This document shows, one piece after another, positions 11,868-22,919 of a stretch of DNA of 64,000 bases. Source of the DNA: Mortierella sp. BCC40632 (taxonomy: Eukaryota > Mortierellomycota > Mortierellomycetes > Mortierellales > Mortierellaceae); contig WAEK01000005.1 of NCBI GenBank assembly GCA_011634665.1, positions 984,001-1,048,000 on the forward strand, in the 5' to 3' direction. The notes under the pieces are model-generated. The model ran no database searches. It worked only from the letters and a program-made list of their open reading frames with translations, and was not told the DNA's origin. The stretch's first letter is position 1; each line of letters begins with the position of its first letter. The position numbers and the translations under genes are program-made.

Positions 11868-12086
11868 TCATAAAAAAATGGGTCTATCATGATACTTCTC
11901 TTCTTTGTCATCCTCCTCTGAAATTGGACCATTGACGTTTCTTCCTTTTGCCTCAAGCCTATCCTCTTCTGGAGGCCACTCTTCTTGGCCCTCATTCATT
12001 CTCTGCCATAACCTTTCTTTCCTTCTATCTAGGATAATGGCTTTACGTAGTTTCATCTCAAGATTCTCCATGGCACTCGGAATCAA
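11868..12086 (-). pseudogene. Possible relic charged helical segment
   Basis: The minus frame encodes a strongly charged, helix-like peptide (KLRKAIILDRRKERLWQRM, then acidic EEDDKEE). No splice partners are evident. It may be a fragment of a decayed gene or an exon whose partners I could not find. Confidence 0.2.
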
Positions 12087-12312
12087 AGCTAGAAAGACTC
12101 ATCAATGTAGAACTAATCGGTTTGAGGACAGAAGAGTAGCCCATCCGACTAATGGTGGCTGTGTTACTGTCACTGGGTCGTTAACTGTGTTGTTATTCAT
12201 AAGGTTGTTGGCTGTATTAATTGCGGCAAGATCGCAAATGGCGGTACTTTCGGCGAAATCGTTGCTGGTGCTGCTTCTGGTGGACTTGTTGGTGTTGGTA
12301 TCGTCATGAGTG

Positions 12313-12345
<33 letters not shown>

Positions 12346-14057
12346 GTTTCCTTTCCTCCAGTTGATCAATGTATGCTTAATCTTTGTAGGTCCTTTAGGA
12401 CATCCTCTCTTCATGAATACTGCTAGTGCTGTTGTTAACGGCTCTTAAACGAGACGCGGGTACGGGCACAAAAAGGTGGGGATAGAAACAAGTTCCTTGT
12501 CTCAATTATGTCTCAGATATGTCTGTGGAGCTTCCAAAGTCCTCTGGAGATAGGTTCGACTCGGCTCTCGCGTGAAGATGCATTGATACTCGCTTACTAC
12601 GGATGTATGCAGACTAGCGCCTTCCATTGAGGCTGGTAAAATTCAACGTATCGAGGCTGGATTCTTATTATGCACCTTCGCAGAACAAACACTACCCGAA
12701 AAAAGTGTGGGTGCGAGGAGGTGGTTGTACTCCAGCACTCCAGCTCAGTGGCTGAGTGGATGGGTAGCTTGTTTGAGGTACCGTACGACCCCTTAATCGC
12801 CAAGAACCAATCCCTCCGCCTGGTGCGAGTCCTTGTCACACTAGAGAGCAGCAGGCGTGGGCAGCAGAGAGAGGGTGTGTGTCTGTGTAGTCGGGGCAGT
12901 GTTATAGCTTAACTCAATTTTTCTTTGGGGGCAGGGGAGTTGTGCAGGCTAGAGTCTACAGCTTGAGAGTCCGCGAATTCTTCTGAATAAGCACAATTAG
13001 TGTTCCGGGAGGAAAAGGGGACCGAGCCTCTGCAGATCAGAGACCAAGAACAGGAGCGGGTGGGTGGATAAAATTTTTATTACACTCCTCTGGCCAGAGG
13101 CCCGAATGGTCTACTACGTGTACGACCAGCCTGCAAACACAGGACATGTCATCCACGGGAAAAGGGAAGAGGGCAGACTCATGGGTTAAGGGATGGTCCA
13201 TCACAACATGCACATGGCAAGCCCCTGGGCGTGGTTTTCGAAGAGATAGATACGGAGTAAGAGGACGATACTCCCGCTAGGTCCATACTCCTTCGGAGAC
13301 CATGTCCGGATCATCGTGAATACGAGCGCTACTGCCACAAATAAAAAAAAAAAGTCTACTTACTGGGCCTACTGGTGCATGCAGTAATCGTGTCAGCACA
13401 GCGCACCGTGTGCCCTTCCTGATAAGCGATGTAGAGAGGACAAAGGGAAGGGGAAGGGGAGAGTTGTGACCTAGGCAAAGGGCATCAGAGGGACGCAAGG
13501 CGCTTTGCATTTTTTTTTTTTTTTTTTTCTCTCTGAGGACTGGTCTATTGTACATCCGCCCATCGGTGTTGTTTCGCTCGTGCTGCACACTCCCCAAAGG
13601 CTATGGATATCGATGAGTAAGGGCAACATGATGGGGATGCGGAATGGCACAGTTATGGTCCCTCCTCTTCCCGAGCCCGATGAGGCCATTCGTTGCACTG
13701 TGCAACTTTTTTTCTTGCAAGCTTTACGCCCTTTCTGAACTTGTCAAGAGCATGAGGAGCAAGAGGATGTGAGAAAAGAGCGAAAGAAAAAAAAAAGTGG
13801 ATCCATGAGCTTCGACAAGTTGGGTCGCAAATAATAAAGACAAGATCCGAGAACACCGATGGTAACGACGAATGTGAAAGGAGTGTGATAGGCGGAGGAT
13901 CCGTACCATTCGGCCCTGTTTATACTTTATCGGTCCATCCCGTCGCCATCAGTGCCTTGTGCAGCCTGTTGTGGCCCCTCGGCCACTCTCCGTCTGTGCC
14001 TGGGTTTGAGTGGCCGATCGATTCGAGCCCGTTCAAATAGCCTCGGACAAGTGCCGA

Positions 14058-14093
<36 letters not shown>

Positions 14094-14406
14094 CTTTCTT
14101 TCTTTCTTTCACTCTTCCTCTTCTTCCGTTTTCTCACCCTCCTCACCCGCACCTTTGCTCCCTCCGCAGCTCACCCTCCTTCCCCTCCTTTGTCTTCTAC
14201 CTCTTTCCGCATATCCGAGAGAGGCACCAAGGTAGCCAAGCAGGCCAAATCTTCAGGACGAAGAGACGATCTTTCCCAAAGATATTGAGACTAAAATTTT
14301 TTTTATTACTCTATCCAGGCACAGGAGTTCATCGACCCAACATCTCGACAAAGCAGAGCAGCCAATTACAGCAGCAACAGCAACAACAACAAAAAAGTAT
14401 TCACCC

Positions 14407-15600
14407 ATGGCGCCCCCCAACACTGTCGATGCCAGCGGTCTGACCCACCGTCAGATCTCGGCCACCTTGCCTACCAAGTCCGAGTATGAGCGTAACTACA
14501 AACTGCCCGAGTTCACTATCAAGGAAATTCGTGAGTGCATCCCTGCTCACTGCTTCGAGCGCTCTGGTCTGAGAGGTCTCTGCCATGTGGGCATCGACCT
14601 TATCTATGCGTCGCTCCTCTTCCTGGGTGCGATGCAGATCGACAAGTTCGAGAACCCCTTGATTCGCTACTTGCTTTGGCCCGCTTACTGGGTTGCCCAG
14701 GGCATTGTCGGAACAGGCATCTGGGTCTTGGCCCACGAATGTGGTCACCAGTCGTTCTCGACCTCCAAGACGCTCAACAACACTGTCGGATGGCTCTTGC
14801 ACTCGTCTTTGCTCGTCCCTTATCACTCGTGGAGAATCTCGCACTCGAAGCACCACAAGGCAACCGGCCATATGACCAAGGACCAGGTCTTTGTCCCCAA
14901 GACCCGTACCCAGGTTGGCTTGCCACCCAAGCAGCAGGAGCAGGAGCAGGAGCAGGATGCGGACCATGCTCACTTGGACGAGGAGGCTCCCATCGTGACC
15001 TTGTTCTGGATGTTGATCCAGTTCCTCTTTGGCTGGCCTGCATACCTGATCATCAATGCTTCGGGCCAGGACTATGGTCGCTGGACCTCCCACTTCCATA
15101 CCTGGTCTCCCATCTTTGAGGCTCGCAATTTTACCGACATTATCCTTTCGGACGCCGGTGTGCTCGTCACCCTTGCTGGATTGATCTATGCCTCGATGCA
15201 GTTCTCGGTTATGGCCGTGGTCAAGTTTTATGTGATCCCTTATCTGTTTGTCAACTTTTGGTTGGTGCTCATCACCTACCTTCAGCACACGGATCCCAAG
15301 TTGCCTCATTACCGTGAGTCGGTTTGGAACTTCCAGCGTGGTGCTTTGTGCACGGTGGACCGATCCTTTGGCAAGCTCTTGGACCACATGTTCCATGGAA
15401 TTGTCCATACGCATGTGGCTCATCATTTGTTCTCGCAGATGCCGTTCTATCATGCCGAGGAGGCGACTTATCATCTGAAGAAGTTGCTGGGAGAGTACTA
15501 TATCTATGACCCAACGCCCATCTACCAAGCTCTCTGGCGCTCCTTCCGAGAGTGCAAGTTTGTCGAAGACGAGGGTGATGTTGTCTTTTTCAAGAAGTAA
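14407..15600 (+). CDS. FAD2: Delta-12 (omega-6) fatty acid desaturase
   Basis: Intronless, 397 aa. It converts oleate to linoleate in the endoplasmic reticulum, the step feeding polyunsaturated fatty acid synthesis in this group of fungi. All three histidine boxes are present: HECGH (110-114), HSKHH (146-150) and HVAHH (336-340). Hydrophobic segments lie at about 60-80, 90-110, 200-220 and 255-290. The protein is very close, by recall, to the Mortierella alpina delta-12 enzyme, including the PEFTIKEIRECIPAHCF start and the DVVFFKK end. The loop after HSKHH carries a Gln/Glu repeat (QEQEQEQEQD, about 177-186) where such enzymes vary. A CAG/CAA array and a T run lie in the 5' leader. The start chosen is the conserved MAPPNT. 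Confidence 0.97.
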   Translation: MAPPNTVDASGLTHRQISATLPTKSEYERNYKLPEFTIKEIRECIPAHCFERSGLRGLCHVGIDLIYASLLFLGAMQIDKFENPLIRYLLWPAYWVAQGIVGTGIWVLAHECGHQSFSTSKTLNNTVGWLLHSSLLVPYHSWRISHSKHHKATGHMTKDQVFVPKTRTQVGLPPKQQEQEQEQDADHAHLDEEAPIVTLFWMLIQFLFGWPAYLIINASGQDYGRWTSHFHTWSPIFEARNFTDIILSDAGVLVTLAGLIYASMQFSVMAVVKFYVIPYLFVNFWLVLITYLQHTDPKLPHYRESVWNFQRGALCTVDRSFGKLLDHMFHGIVHTHVAHHLFSQMPFYHAEEATYHLKKLLGEYYIYDPTPIYQALWRSFRECKFVEDEGDVVFFKK

Positions 15601-15949
15601 AAAGACTCTTAACTGTTCCTCTCTCACACACACACGCTCTTGCCCCTCTTCTTCTCCCCCCCAAAAAAGATGAATCGAAGGAGATCCTTAGCAATAAAAA
15701 ATTGAAAAAATATATACAAAAGGCCCCATGCGCAAGATTTTTCTGGTGACTCTCGAGAGAGAGGACAGGAAGAGGAGGGGAGAGCCCCGCTCCCTCTCTT
15801 CTTGCCGTCTCTCTGACTCTCCCCCACAAAAACCCGAAGTTTCGGAGACGGAGAAGACCAGCGAGATATCATTGTTATTTCCTAACTCCGATAACCCTCG
15901 TTGATGCTCCAGCCAACGCTACTCCTCACTTTTTTATCTCTCAGTTTGG

Positions 15950-16930
15950 GGGTACAGGAAGCGCCCCACTCGCCGTGGCTTGTTTCTGTAAACGGGAGTA
16001 AAGTTGCGTGGATTTGGCATCACTTCACCTTTTTTTTAGAAATCAAACAAAGAGATAAAAGTTGGCAAGCTCATCGAGCATGTGCTCGGGCCTCGAGCTC
16101 CCTATTGCAGCTATCATGTGGCTCCGCTGAAGAGGAAGGCGGGCTCTTCCTCTTTCGCACGTACGAAGAGACCGCATTGTCGATCGAGCCTAGGGAGAGT
16201 GTCCAAGCTATCACCGCCTAGAGCTGAAGAGAGGGTAGGGGAAAAGGGAACCAATGGCGTGTTCGGCAGTTGAGCTTACTGGTGGAGGTGCCGCATCTAT
16301 AATTCTTATCCTACACAACACTAGTCTACCTGTAAGCGATCCTTTTGCGAGTTCGAGAATAAGTTCACTCACTATCAAGGCTATGCTAGTCTCGCCCAAG
16401 AAGATCCGAAAGTTGATTTGGCACTCTTCTTCCCCCTGGGCCTGCCAAGCTGCGGATTGGAAGGTCTACAAGAAGGGCAACCGGCTCTTTGTAGGTCTTG
16501 TTGATTCCATCGTCGCCATTTCGTCCCCAAGGAACCTTTTACACCATTTCAGGCAGACATGTGGTCGCCAAAGATCTCAACAGCTTGATCAACGCAACTC
16601 TCGAATAAGAGCTGGACTCATAGTCGTTCTGAAAGGCCTACTCCGACTATTAATCGATGAGGTCCGACTCGAACTGGAGGATTGAAAAAGAGCCTCTAGC
16701 AGCGATTATGGAGGCCGTTTCGAGAAATTAAGCAGACAGTCGAGAAGAGAAGGGTCATTATTATGCCTTCTTGGTGGGCGGAAAGATAGCTGGGTCAACT
16801 TGGCGGTTGCTGCCGAGAAGGGCAATTTGTTGACCATTATGACGATGCCAACATGCCAATGCAATTGCGCATCTTGAGAAGCAAATTACTGGACTTGAAC
16901 CAATGGGCGAGCGGATTGGACATGATGCGC
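15950..16930 (+). pseudogene. Decayed coding region, unknown family
   Basis: Plus-strand frames show short stretches of protein-like sequence separated by stops and frame changes. Examples are VAWIWHHFTFFLEIKQRDKSW near 16000, DWKVYKKGNRLFVGLVDS near 16460 and HYYAFLVGGKIAGSTW near 16750. No single frame is longer than 143 codons and the pieces lie in different frames. I read this as an old pseudogene of an unnamed family. Confidence 0.3.
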
Positions 16931-16999
16931 GTGCTAATGTCTGAAGAAGGGTGATCAGACTCCATTCATGTCTACTACTGACATGACCTACCTAGGAGA

Positions 17000-17990
17000 G
17001 TAGAACATCCTGAGGAATCAAACCTAGCACAGTTTGTTGTTGACATTTCCAGACCAACAAACAGAATGGAATGCTGGCACCACGATGGAGACGATAAAAA
17101 TAAAGCCTTGCCTCTCTCATGCAGTGTCGATGTTCAGATCGACGTGTCAGAACCGGATTCACTTCTATTGACTCACAAAAAAGCTGAGAACCATTGCTGT
17201 TCAGTCTAAAGCGGATAGCAGAGCGTCCGTTAACGTAAATGATGCTCACTTTTCAATGCTGTTGATGCTTGAACGTTAGGATTCCTCTCTGTGAGTGGTT
17301 AACTCAAAAGAGTCTCTGCCATAGTATATCTTCCATGCACAAAAAAAAAAAAAAAAAAAAAAACCTTATCCACAAAGCGCAACGGGTGTCGCAGCATCCA
17401 CGAAATACACCATCCCTCCAGCCTCCTGCCACTTGAACCAGCTCTGTTTTCGTCTTCCACCTCTTGCCATGCAAACAACCGTACAACCTACTCGGAAACG
17501 TGATCAATCCGAGATTGCCAGGCCCAACATCTTCTGACCGAACACAAATGTGCGGCATAGTTATTGACGGGAGTCTTCCAAATGAGCATCACAAATACGC
17601 GCTCACTCTTTATTCCACTAGAAACAATGTCGTTTGTTGAAAAGTTGTGCTTCTGCAATCCAGGGCTGCAGTCTTGAACAGTCAGTCACCCAAGCAAGTG
17701 CTCTTTCGCCTGAGAAGTAAAGGTGTTTCTCGAGAAATTGGGTGTTTCGTCCTGACTGCTGAGGAGTCTTGTCAACTTCTACAGTAGCCGGTTGCAAAGG
17801 CCATAAGTGCACTCATGTGGCCACACATCCCCGTTGCATCTGTCGAAAGGTTACCCTTCCCTGTTGTCCAGTTATGTCGATACCGAAACGGTGCATGCAA
17901 AAAAAAGGTAACCATGTCCCCTAATACATCAGGGTAATCCTCTTTCGCAAAATGCTTGCTAACCTGTCTCCTTTTGGTCATACAATGGCC
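17000..17990 (-). pseudogene. Decayed coding region, unknown family
   Basis: Minus-strand pieces with normal composition occur in several frames, including EDVGPGNLGLITFPSRLYG and ELVQVAGGWRDGVFRG near 17380-17540 and a Trp/Gln-containing segment near 17650-17800. Stops and frameshifts interrupt them, and a T run (17341-17363 as A on plus) splits the region. I do not recognise the family. Confidence 0.3.
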
Positions 17991-19603
17991 ACAGCAGCAA
18001 GGTTTGCCACCCCTGAAATGGCATGAGTGAATTAAGCTGGCAACTGTGCCTAGAGAAGCCCTCCCCCTCTCCGGAGTAGGACCAACTGAATAATAAGCCG
18101 TAAGAGTTCCTACACGGGCAAACTTCTGGATAGTAAGCTAGAATTAGGTTTCTACTAGCGTCCGATGTTCCGATAAACCCAATGATATGTCAGAGTATTT
18201 GTTTGAATATCCTAGGATTTGCTGTTGATAGAACCAGCTCCCGGTTGATATCAAATTTCATTCATTTCTTGGGATAACGTGCTGAGATTCTCGGAGATGG
18301 CGTAGTAAGATAAGCAAACACAAGGACTAGGTGGCGGTAGTCTCCAGGCCCATATGTAGATTCACTTGCAAGCGGCATCAACAAAGCTCCCTGAATTAAA
18401 GAAGCCTTAGAGAAGCGATTGCTAGTGCTTGATAATCGTGGGAACGGCGGAGACAGCCAAGAGGGCGCCTGGTGTGGAAAAGTATGCGATTGGGGAGAGA
18501 GGAAAGAATAGAGCTAGAAGCAAGACACACGCAAAAGAAAACCCCTTAACGGTCGAGGGCGAATGTGAGAGGGAAGCGGAAATAATAGACCGGGGGTTTT
18601 CCTCATGGCGCTCTTGACGAGGATTAATTTGGAGAGGTCGCCACGAGGGAAGCTACTGCCGAGCGGTGGATGGTCAAGCTAACTTTCCTTATGAATATAC
18701 TCCTACTTCATTCCTCAGAAAGGGTCAGTCCGTCTACTAATGTCGAGCCAAGCTGCAAAGGGTAAGAGCCATCTTGCTTGACTCATTTTAATGCGCTCAA
18801 CACAGCAGTGAAGCTAAAATTCGCCTGAGCAAATTCAAGCTTGGAATATAAAAAAAAAAAAATCAGGTCAAAGAAGCCCCTCCCCTCCCCTCCTTGTCCA
18901 ACATTTCAAGAATTAGATTGGAAGAACCAGCTTCTAGTAAAAGCGTGTGATGAATTCAAAAGGGTAGTAAGACAAAAGCTGAGAGGCCGTATTCCTGAAC
19001 TGAGCGCCATGAAGATGTTGGAAGAGAGAAGAGTAGAGAGCGATTTTCTTTATCCGTCCCAACGATGAACCATGTGGGCTTTTTATCATCACAGCATTCT
19101 GCAAACGCTGAATAGTTAACATGCGACCGACTGCCTGTAGGCTTGCGGGTAAGTGAGAAAAAAAAAAAGAATAGTTTGGAAGGTTTGGAATGATATCTGC
19201 ATCACATTTGGGATCGTCACGTAAATGGGTGATACATATTTTGGGTCGACAAACCTTAATATCGTTTGTTCGGAAACTAAACTGGACTACGAACATCTTC
19301 TAGACTAGTTCTCTAGATTTAGCTTTTTATGTTCCAAGTTACATGCAAATAAAGCCTGTAGGAAAATAGACTAAAAGTCTACTCACCTCCTCCCCTTCCT
19401 CTTCCAAACCTGGAGATGTTGAGTTGCAATAGGGTTAAAAGTGCCGACGCAGGTATGTGCAATCGTGTATCGATAAACTCTTGGAACAACAGCCGGACAA
19501 GGAGCAGCACAGGTTAAAGGGTTTAGTGAAGATCGCCCAAACGGTTTATTTATAACAGGTCTACTTTGACCTTTAGTGCAGCTCTTTGATTCTTAGCCAT
19601 CAT

Positions 19604-19682
19604 CAACTCATCATTCAACTCATCATTCAACTCATCATTCAACTCATCATTCAACTCATCATTCAACTCATCATTCAACTCG
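19604..19682. repeat. 12-bp minisatellite, about 6.5 copies
   Basis: The unit CATCATTCAACT is repeated nearly perfectly six to seven times. It sits about 115 bp upstream of the start codon at 19798, probably within the 5' leader or core promoter of that gene. Confidence 0.9.
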
Positions 19683-19797
19683 ATCATTCCTTTGGATCTC
19701 ATCCTCATCATCAAAAGAAAATAAAGAAAACAAAAAAGGCGACACCACACCCTCTTCAGCGTCTATTTCACTTTCAAAAAACTACACAACTACCAAA

Positions 19798-20436
19798 ATG
19801 CCAAGGAGACGCAATATTCTCTTAGCCATTGCGGTCTTAATACAGGTCTTCGTGATCCTGACCTTCTACATCGAACCAATTTACCTTATCCCTCGCAGTA
19901 AACTAAATATTTCTGGAACCCTCAAGGAACGAGTCGGCATTGTTATCGTCAGCAACCGCCCTGATCAGATCCGCTCACTCAAAGAGCGCGCAGACTTCCA
20001 CCCCGTAGAACCCTCCTCTCTTGCTGAGCGAACCGACCTCGCTCTCACTGGCTCGCCTGAGGAAATCATCAAAAATCTCTACCTCGCAGCCCTAGACCAG
20101 TGCGACAGAGTCTACTGCATGCTCGTCGAGGATGACGTTGTCTTTATCTACAAGGATATCAAAGATATCCTCTTCAACAATCTACTGTCCTACAACAACG
20201 ACAACAACTACATCTTCGACTGCTCCAAAAAAGGCTTTATGCGCAAGAACTATAAGCCCAATGGAAACGGCTCCACTTGTAGGGTATTCTCGAGATACGC
20301 TATCCGAGCTCTGAAAGGGTGTCTTCCAACATGCGAACAATCTGTTGATGTGTGCCTGGAGAGCTGCCTATCTGGCTTCGAGGAGAAGCGGTTCTTGCTG
20401 GTGCAACATGCCGGGTACAAGAGTAGCCGATGGTGA
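19798..20436 (+). CDS. Type II membrane protein, glycosyltransferase-like
   Basis: Single exon, 212 aa. A basic N-terminus (MPRRR) is followed by one hydrophobic segment (about 7-28), the layout of a signal-anchored Golgi or ER protein. The lumenal part contains YCMLVEDDVVF, where EDD resembles the metal-binding acidic motif of glycosyltransferases. It is followed by a Cys-rich region (CSKKGF, CRVFSRYAIRALKGCLP, ending FLLVQHAGYKSS). This arrangement recalls the PGAP4/TMEM246 family, which adds GalNAc to GPI anchors, but at 212 aa it is far shorter than those proteins (about 400 aa). It could be a truncated copy; the sequence beyond the stop has coding-like patches (about 20680-20935) but no continuous frame. 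The membrane topology is firm; the enzyme activity is inferred from weak resemblance. Confidence 0.6.
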   Translation: MPRRRNILLAIAVLIQVFVILTFYIEPIYLIPRSKLNISGTLKERVGIVIVSNRPDQIRSLKERADFHPVEPSSLAERTDLALTGSPEEIIKNLYLAALDQCDRVYCMLVEDDVVFIYKDIKDILFNNLLSYNNDNNYIFDCSKKGFMRKNYKPNGNGSTCRVFSRYAIRALKGCLPTCEQSVDVCLESCLSGFEEKRFLLVQHAGYKSSRW

Positions 20437-22258
20437 TAATGTTTTTTTTAGTGGCCAATGATGCTCCGGGTACTCATAGATTCTCTACTCGAATAGCTTT
20501 TCCACTTATACTGCCAAGGGTTCACCAAGTAAACAGAGCTTCCTCCTCGCTATTTTGGGAATCCCCCAGCTCTTTTCTTTTTTTTTTTTTTTTTTTTTTT
20601 CGTTTCCTACTGCACTCTGGATGTTTGTGCACTGCGAAATATAGTATAGTCATGGGGTTTTTCTGAGCAACAAATAAGCATTGGATCCAACTTACAAAGT
20701 TCTTGTTAGCCCCAGTACCATGCTATCAGCTATATTCCTACAGTGGCGAGCAGTGAGAAGTAAGCGACACTCATCAACACCGCAGGACAAAGGTGCTAGA
20801 CCTGCATCAAGTCTCCAAGTCAGCAAGAATCTCCAGCTCAACGATTACCAGCAATGGGATTCTCTTCTGGATTGTGTCAACAAAACCGAGGAAACTTTTA
20901 TGGAGTGCACTGCATCAGATCCAAGCTGCCGGTAGACTTTTGTTGGCTAATGGATTATGAGCTGAAATGTCCAGGATGAAGGCTGAAGTGGTTCAAGCTT
21001 GAGCCCGCCATCTGGCAATCGGTCCTTTTGACTTCAGATTTCTAAACGGAGGAGTCCCTGGGCAATGTGGAAAGGCTTTTTTTGTTCCCACATCAACGTT
21101 CTCCTGACTCTTTGCCCTTGGTAAGTTCGTAGCCTCTTCGTTCAGCATCTTTACACTATAGGGCATGATCATTATGCGAGCGCTACAGTCTATCCTTGGC
21201 GCCAGTGCGAATGGAAGCTTGAGATAGCGCTAAAAAAATATCTTCAACTTGAGCATGCTAGTGGATAGATCCCCAAGAGGACCTCTTGCACATTACACAA
21301 CAGAGGCTCTTAAATGACCCCTGACCTAGGCCGGCACTAGTACTCCTCCAAAAAAAAGAAAAGAAAAGGTCTCTCTTTCCTTATGGTCGTCATTCGTCAT
21401 GAAAGTACTTTTCAGAAAATTCAGTCAGCATTTGAATTCTCTCAATACGGAAACATGCCTGGATATTAGCTTCTTTTGCAGCCGTCAGCGCGGAAGCCTA
21501 AGCAGGATCGACTCTTATGAGTCAGCGAGGCTCTTGTCCTGGTGCCCATTACGCACAAGGTCGAGTCTCGTTTACCAGCAGTTCATGAATCAGTCGAAGC
21601 TCCAGGACCTTCTTAGAATACAAGCTTGCGATAAGGCAAGCAAAAGCGGATTTAGCACATTACCTGGAGGCCATCTCTCAGGCACTACGAAATGGCCAGC
21701 AACGCTGCCTCAATTCAACGTTCAGATATATTGAGTGTAGATTCTGTTTGCGAAGCAAGACCGTCTTGCTTGAGATACTTGTGCAATGGGATGGTGATGA
21801 CAATGACGAAAGCTACGAAAATTTCAGGCTAATCGACACCCCAGCACCCCATAACCAAAAAATAATCCCTCCCCCCAGAATCAACCATGATATGGACCAT
21901 TTATTTTATTTTTATTTTTATTTTTATTTTTTTTTTAAAAAAAAAAAAGCTCTCCTTCGTTGGTTAATTGGTTGTGTTTGGTCGTCTCATTCTTTATGTC
22001 GATAACCGAAAACTACTCTAGTCATTTGTGGGAAGGAGGGGAATATGTATGTGTCCAATCTCCATTTTAGATCCATCACGTGTGTTCCCTTGACCAAAAC
22101 AAAAAGAAAAGAAAAAAGAAAAAGCTTGCCAGAACTCCTCGATCTGCGGGGGGCTCCCTCTGAATCCGCCTAGATGGAGTGGAGCTTGAAGAAGGTCCCA
22201 GTGTCTGACTGGAGCTTATGGTCGCGGGGAAAACCCCCAAAGTTATTTGCTGTCGTAA
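20437..22258. other. Intergenic spacer with coding-like patches
   Basis: T run at 20577-20600 and an ATTTTT/TTTTA repeat at 21900-21950. Open frames at 20681-20935 (plus; reads LLDCVNKTEETFMECTASD) and 21399-21734 (plus) look protein-like over parts but have no start context, motif or splice partners. They are probably relics. Confidence 0.4.
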
Positions 22259-22522
22259 GAATGGAGGCAAGGTGGTAAGCTCTGGAGAGAGGAAGTTGGA
22301 TGCCCCTGCAATTGCAATTGCTGCCGCTAAGTGAGCATCGCGAGGCCTGATCGAGTGGCCACACTTGAGAGACGGACACCTAGGATTTACGCACTCTATG
22401 GCTCCATGTAATTTAACTGTCTTGACCTCTCCCTTGATCTTTCGTCGAGCACGAGCCAACCGGATCTCCTGAAAGCAAAAGACGCACGTTTTCGATGTCC
22501 GGTGCTCACTGGTGATACCGAC
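22259..22522 (-). pseudogene. Fanzor/TnpB-like nuclease fragment (zinc ribbon plus RuvC-III)
   Basis: Reading the minus strand from 22522, a frame of about 88 codons carries the order of features found at the C-terminus of TnpB (OrfB) and its eukaryotic relatives, the Fanzor proteins. These are a VGI..EHRTSKTC entry strand, a Cys pair CVFC, a basic linker, a second Cys pair C-x4-C in IECVNPRCP, and then RPRDAHLAAAIAIAGAS, matching the RuvC-III motif RDxNAAxNI with its catalytic Asp. Family knowledge: these are RNA-guided DNA nucleases carried by transposons. RuvC-I and RuvC-II are absent; upstream minus-strand DNA is a purine/pyrimidine repeat without nuclease sequence. I therefore call a 5'-truncated relic. 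The second Cys pair is C-x4-C rather than C-x2-C, and the usual Asn after the Asp is replaced. A different OrfB-type zinc-ribbon protein remains possible. Confidence 0.6.
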
Positions 22523-22730
22523 GGTGCAGTGGTGTGAGGAATGGAGGACAGATGGAAGACAGAACAGCAGCAGGGCAGAGGGAGACCAGAGACTGGAGGA
22601 AGGTGAACAGCGGGGAGGGAGAACAGCGACAGGAAGGAGGGAGAACAGCAACAGGGGGAGAAGGGTGCTAGCTCAATGATAGCACAGTGTTGAAGGAGGG
22701 AGATCAGCGACAGAGATGAGCGTGTTAAGT
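22523..22730. repeat. Imperfect purine-rich repeat (GGGAGAACAGCRACAGG)
   Basis: Variants of a GGGAGAACAGC(A/G)ACAGG unit recur about four to six times on the plus strand between 22550 and 22710, directly against the 5' end of the Fanzor-like fragment. The unit length drifts, so it is a degenerate minisatellite rather than a clean tandem array. Confidence 0.55.
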
Positions 22731-22886
22731 TGACGATTGCGTCGGTGATAGTCGACATCAACCTCCCAGCGGCAAAAAAGTTAGACGCTGCACCTAGAGT
22801 AGAAACCCATCCTCTATTAATGCAGATACGAAGCATGTGGTTCCACCTCCACGCACACCTCACTGTCGAGACTGAATAAAGTGACC

Positions 22887-22919
<33 letters not shown>

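Larger units (their letters stand above)
10193..14406. other. Intergenic spacer, 4.2 kb, with decayed coding patches
   Basis: No intact gene. A (TG)n tract runs from about 11519 to 11558, and long A or T runs lie at 10850-10878, 12318-12345, 13509-13528 and 14061-14092. Three patches have coding-like composition but no complete frame: 10880-11095 plus, 11868-12086 minus, and about 12200-12450 plus (Gly/Ala/Val-rich, reading GGTFGEIVAGAASGGLVG). The last 350 bp are the CT-rich leader of the desaturase, ending in a short CAA/CAG array just before its ATG. Confidence 0.5.
15601..19797. other. Intergenic spacer, 4.2 kb, with two relic zones
   Basis: The first 300 bp are the desaturase 3' region. 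Decayed coding DNA is suspected at about 15950-16930 (plus) and 17000-17990 (minus), listed separately. The stretch 18000-19590 shows no recognisable gene. A 12-bp minisatellite precedes the gene at 19798. Confidence 0.5.

Noticed and set aside
12480..12570. GGTTCGACTC resembling a tRNA T-loop
   Set aside because: No acceptor, D or anticodon stems could be folded around it.
14401..15633. 410-codon minus-strand open frame opposite the desaturase
   Set aside because: It mirrors the desaturase exactly and arises from codon bias on the opposite strand; its translation has no domain and no splice or start context.
19604..19682. Regular repeat resembling a CRISPR array
   Set aside because: The units are head-to-tail with no spacers, and the genome is eukaryotic; it is a minisatellite.
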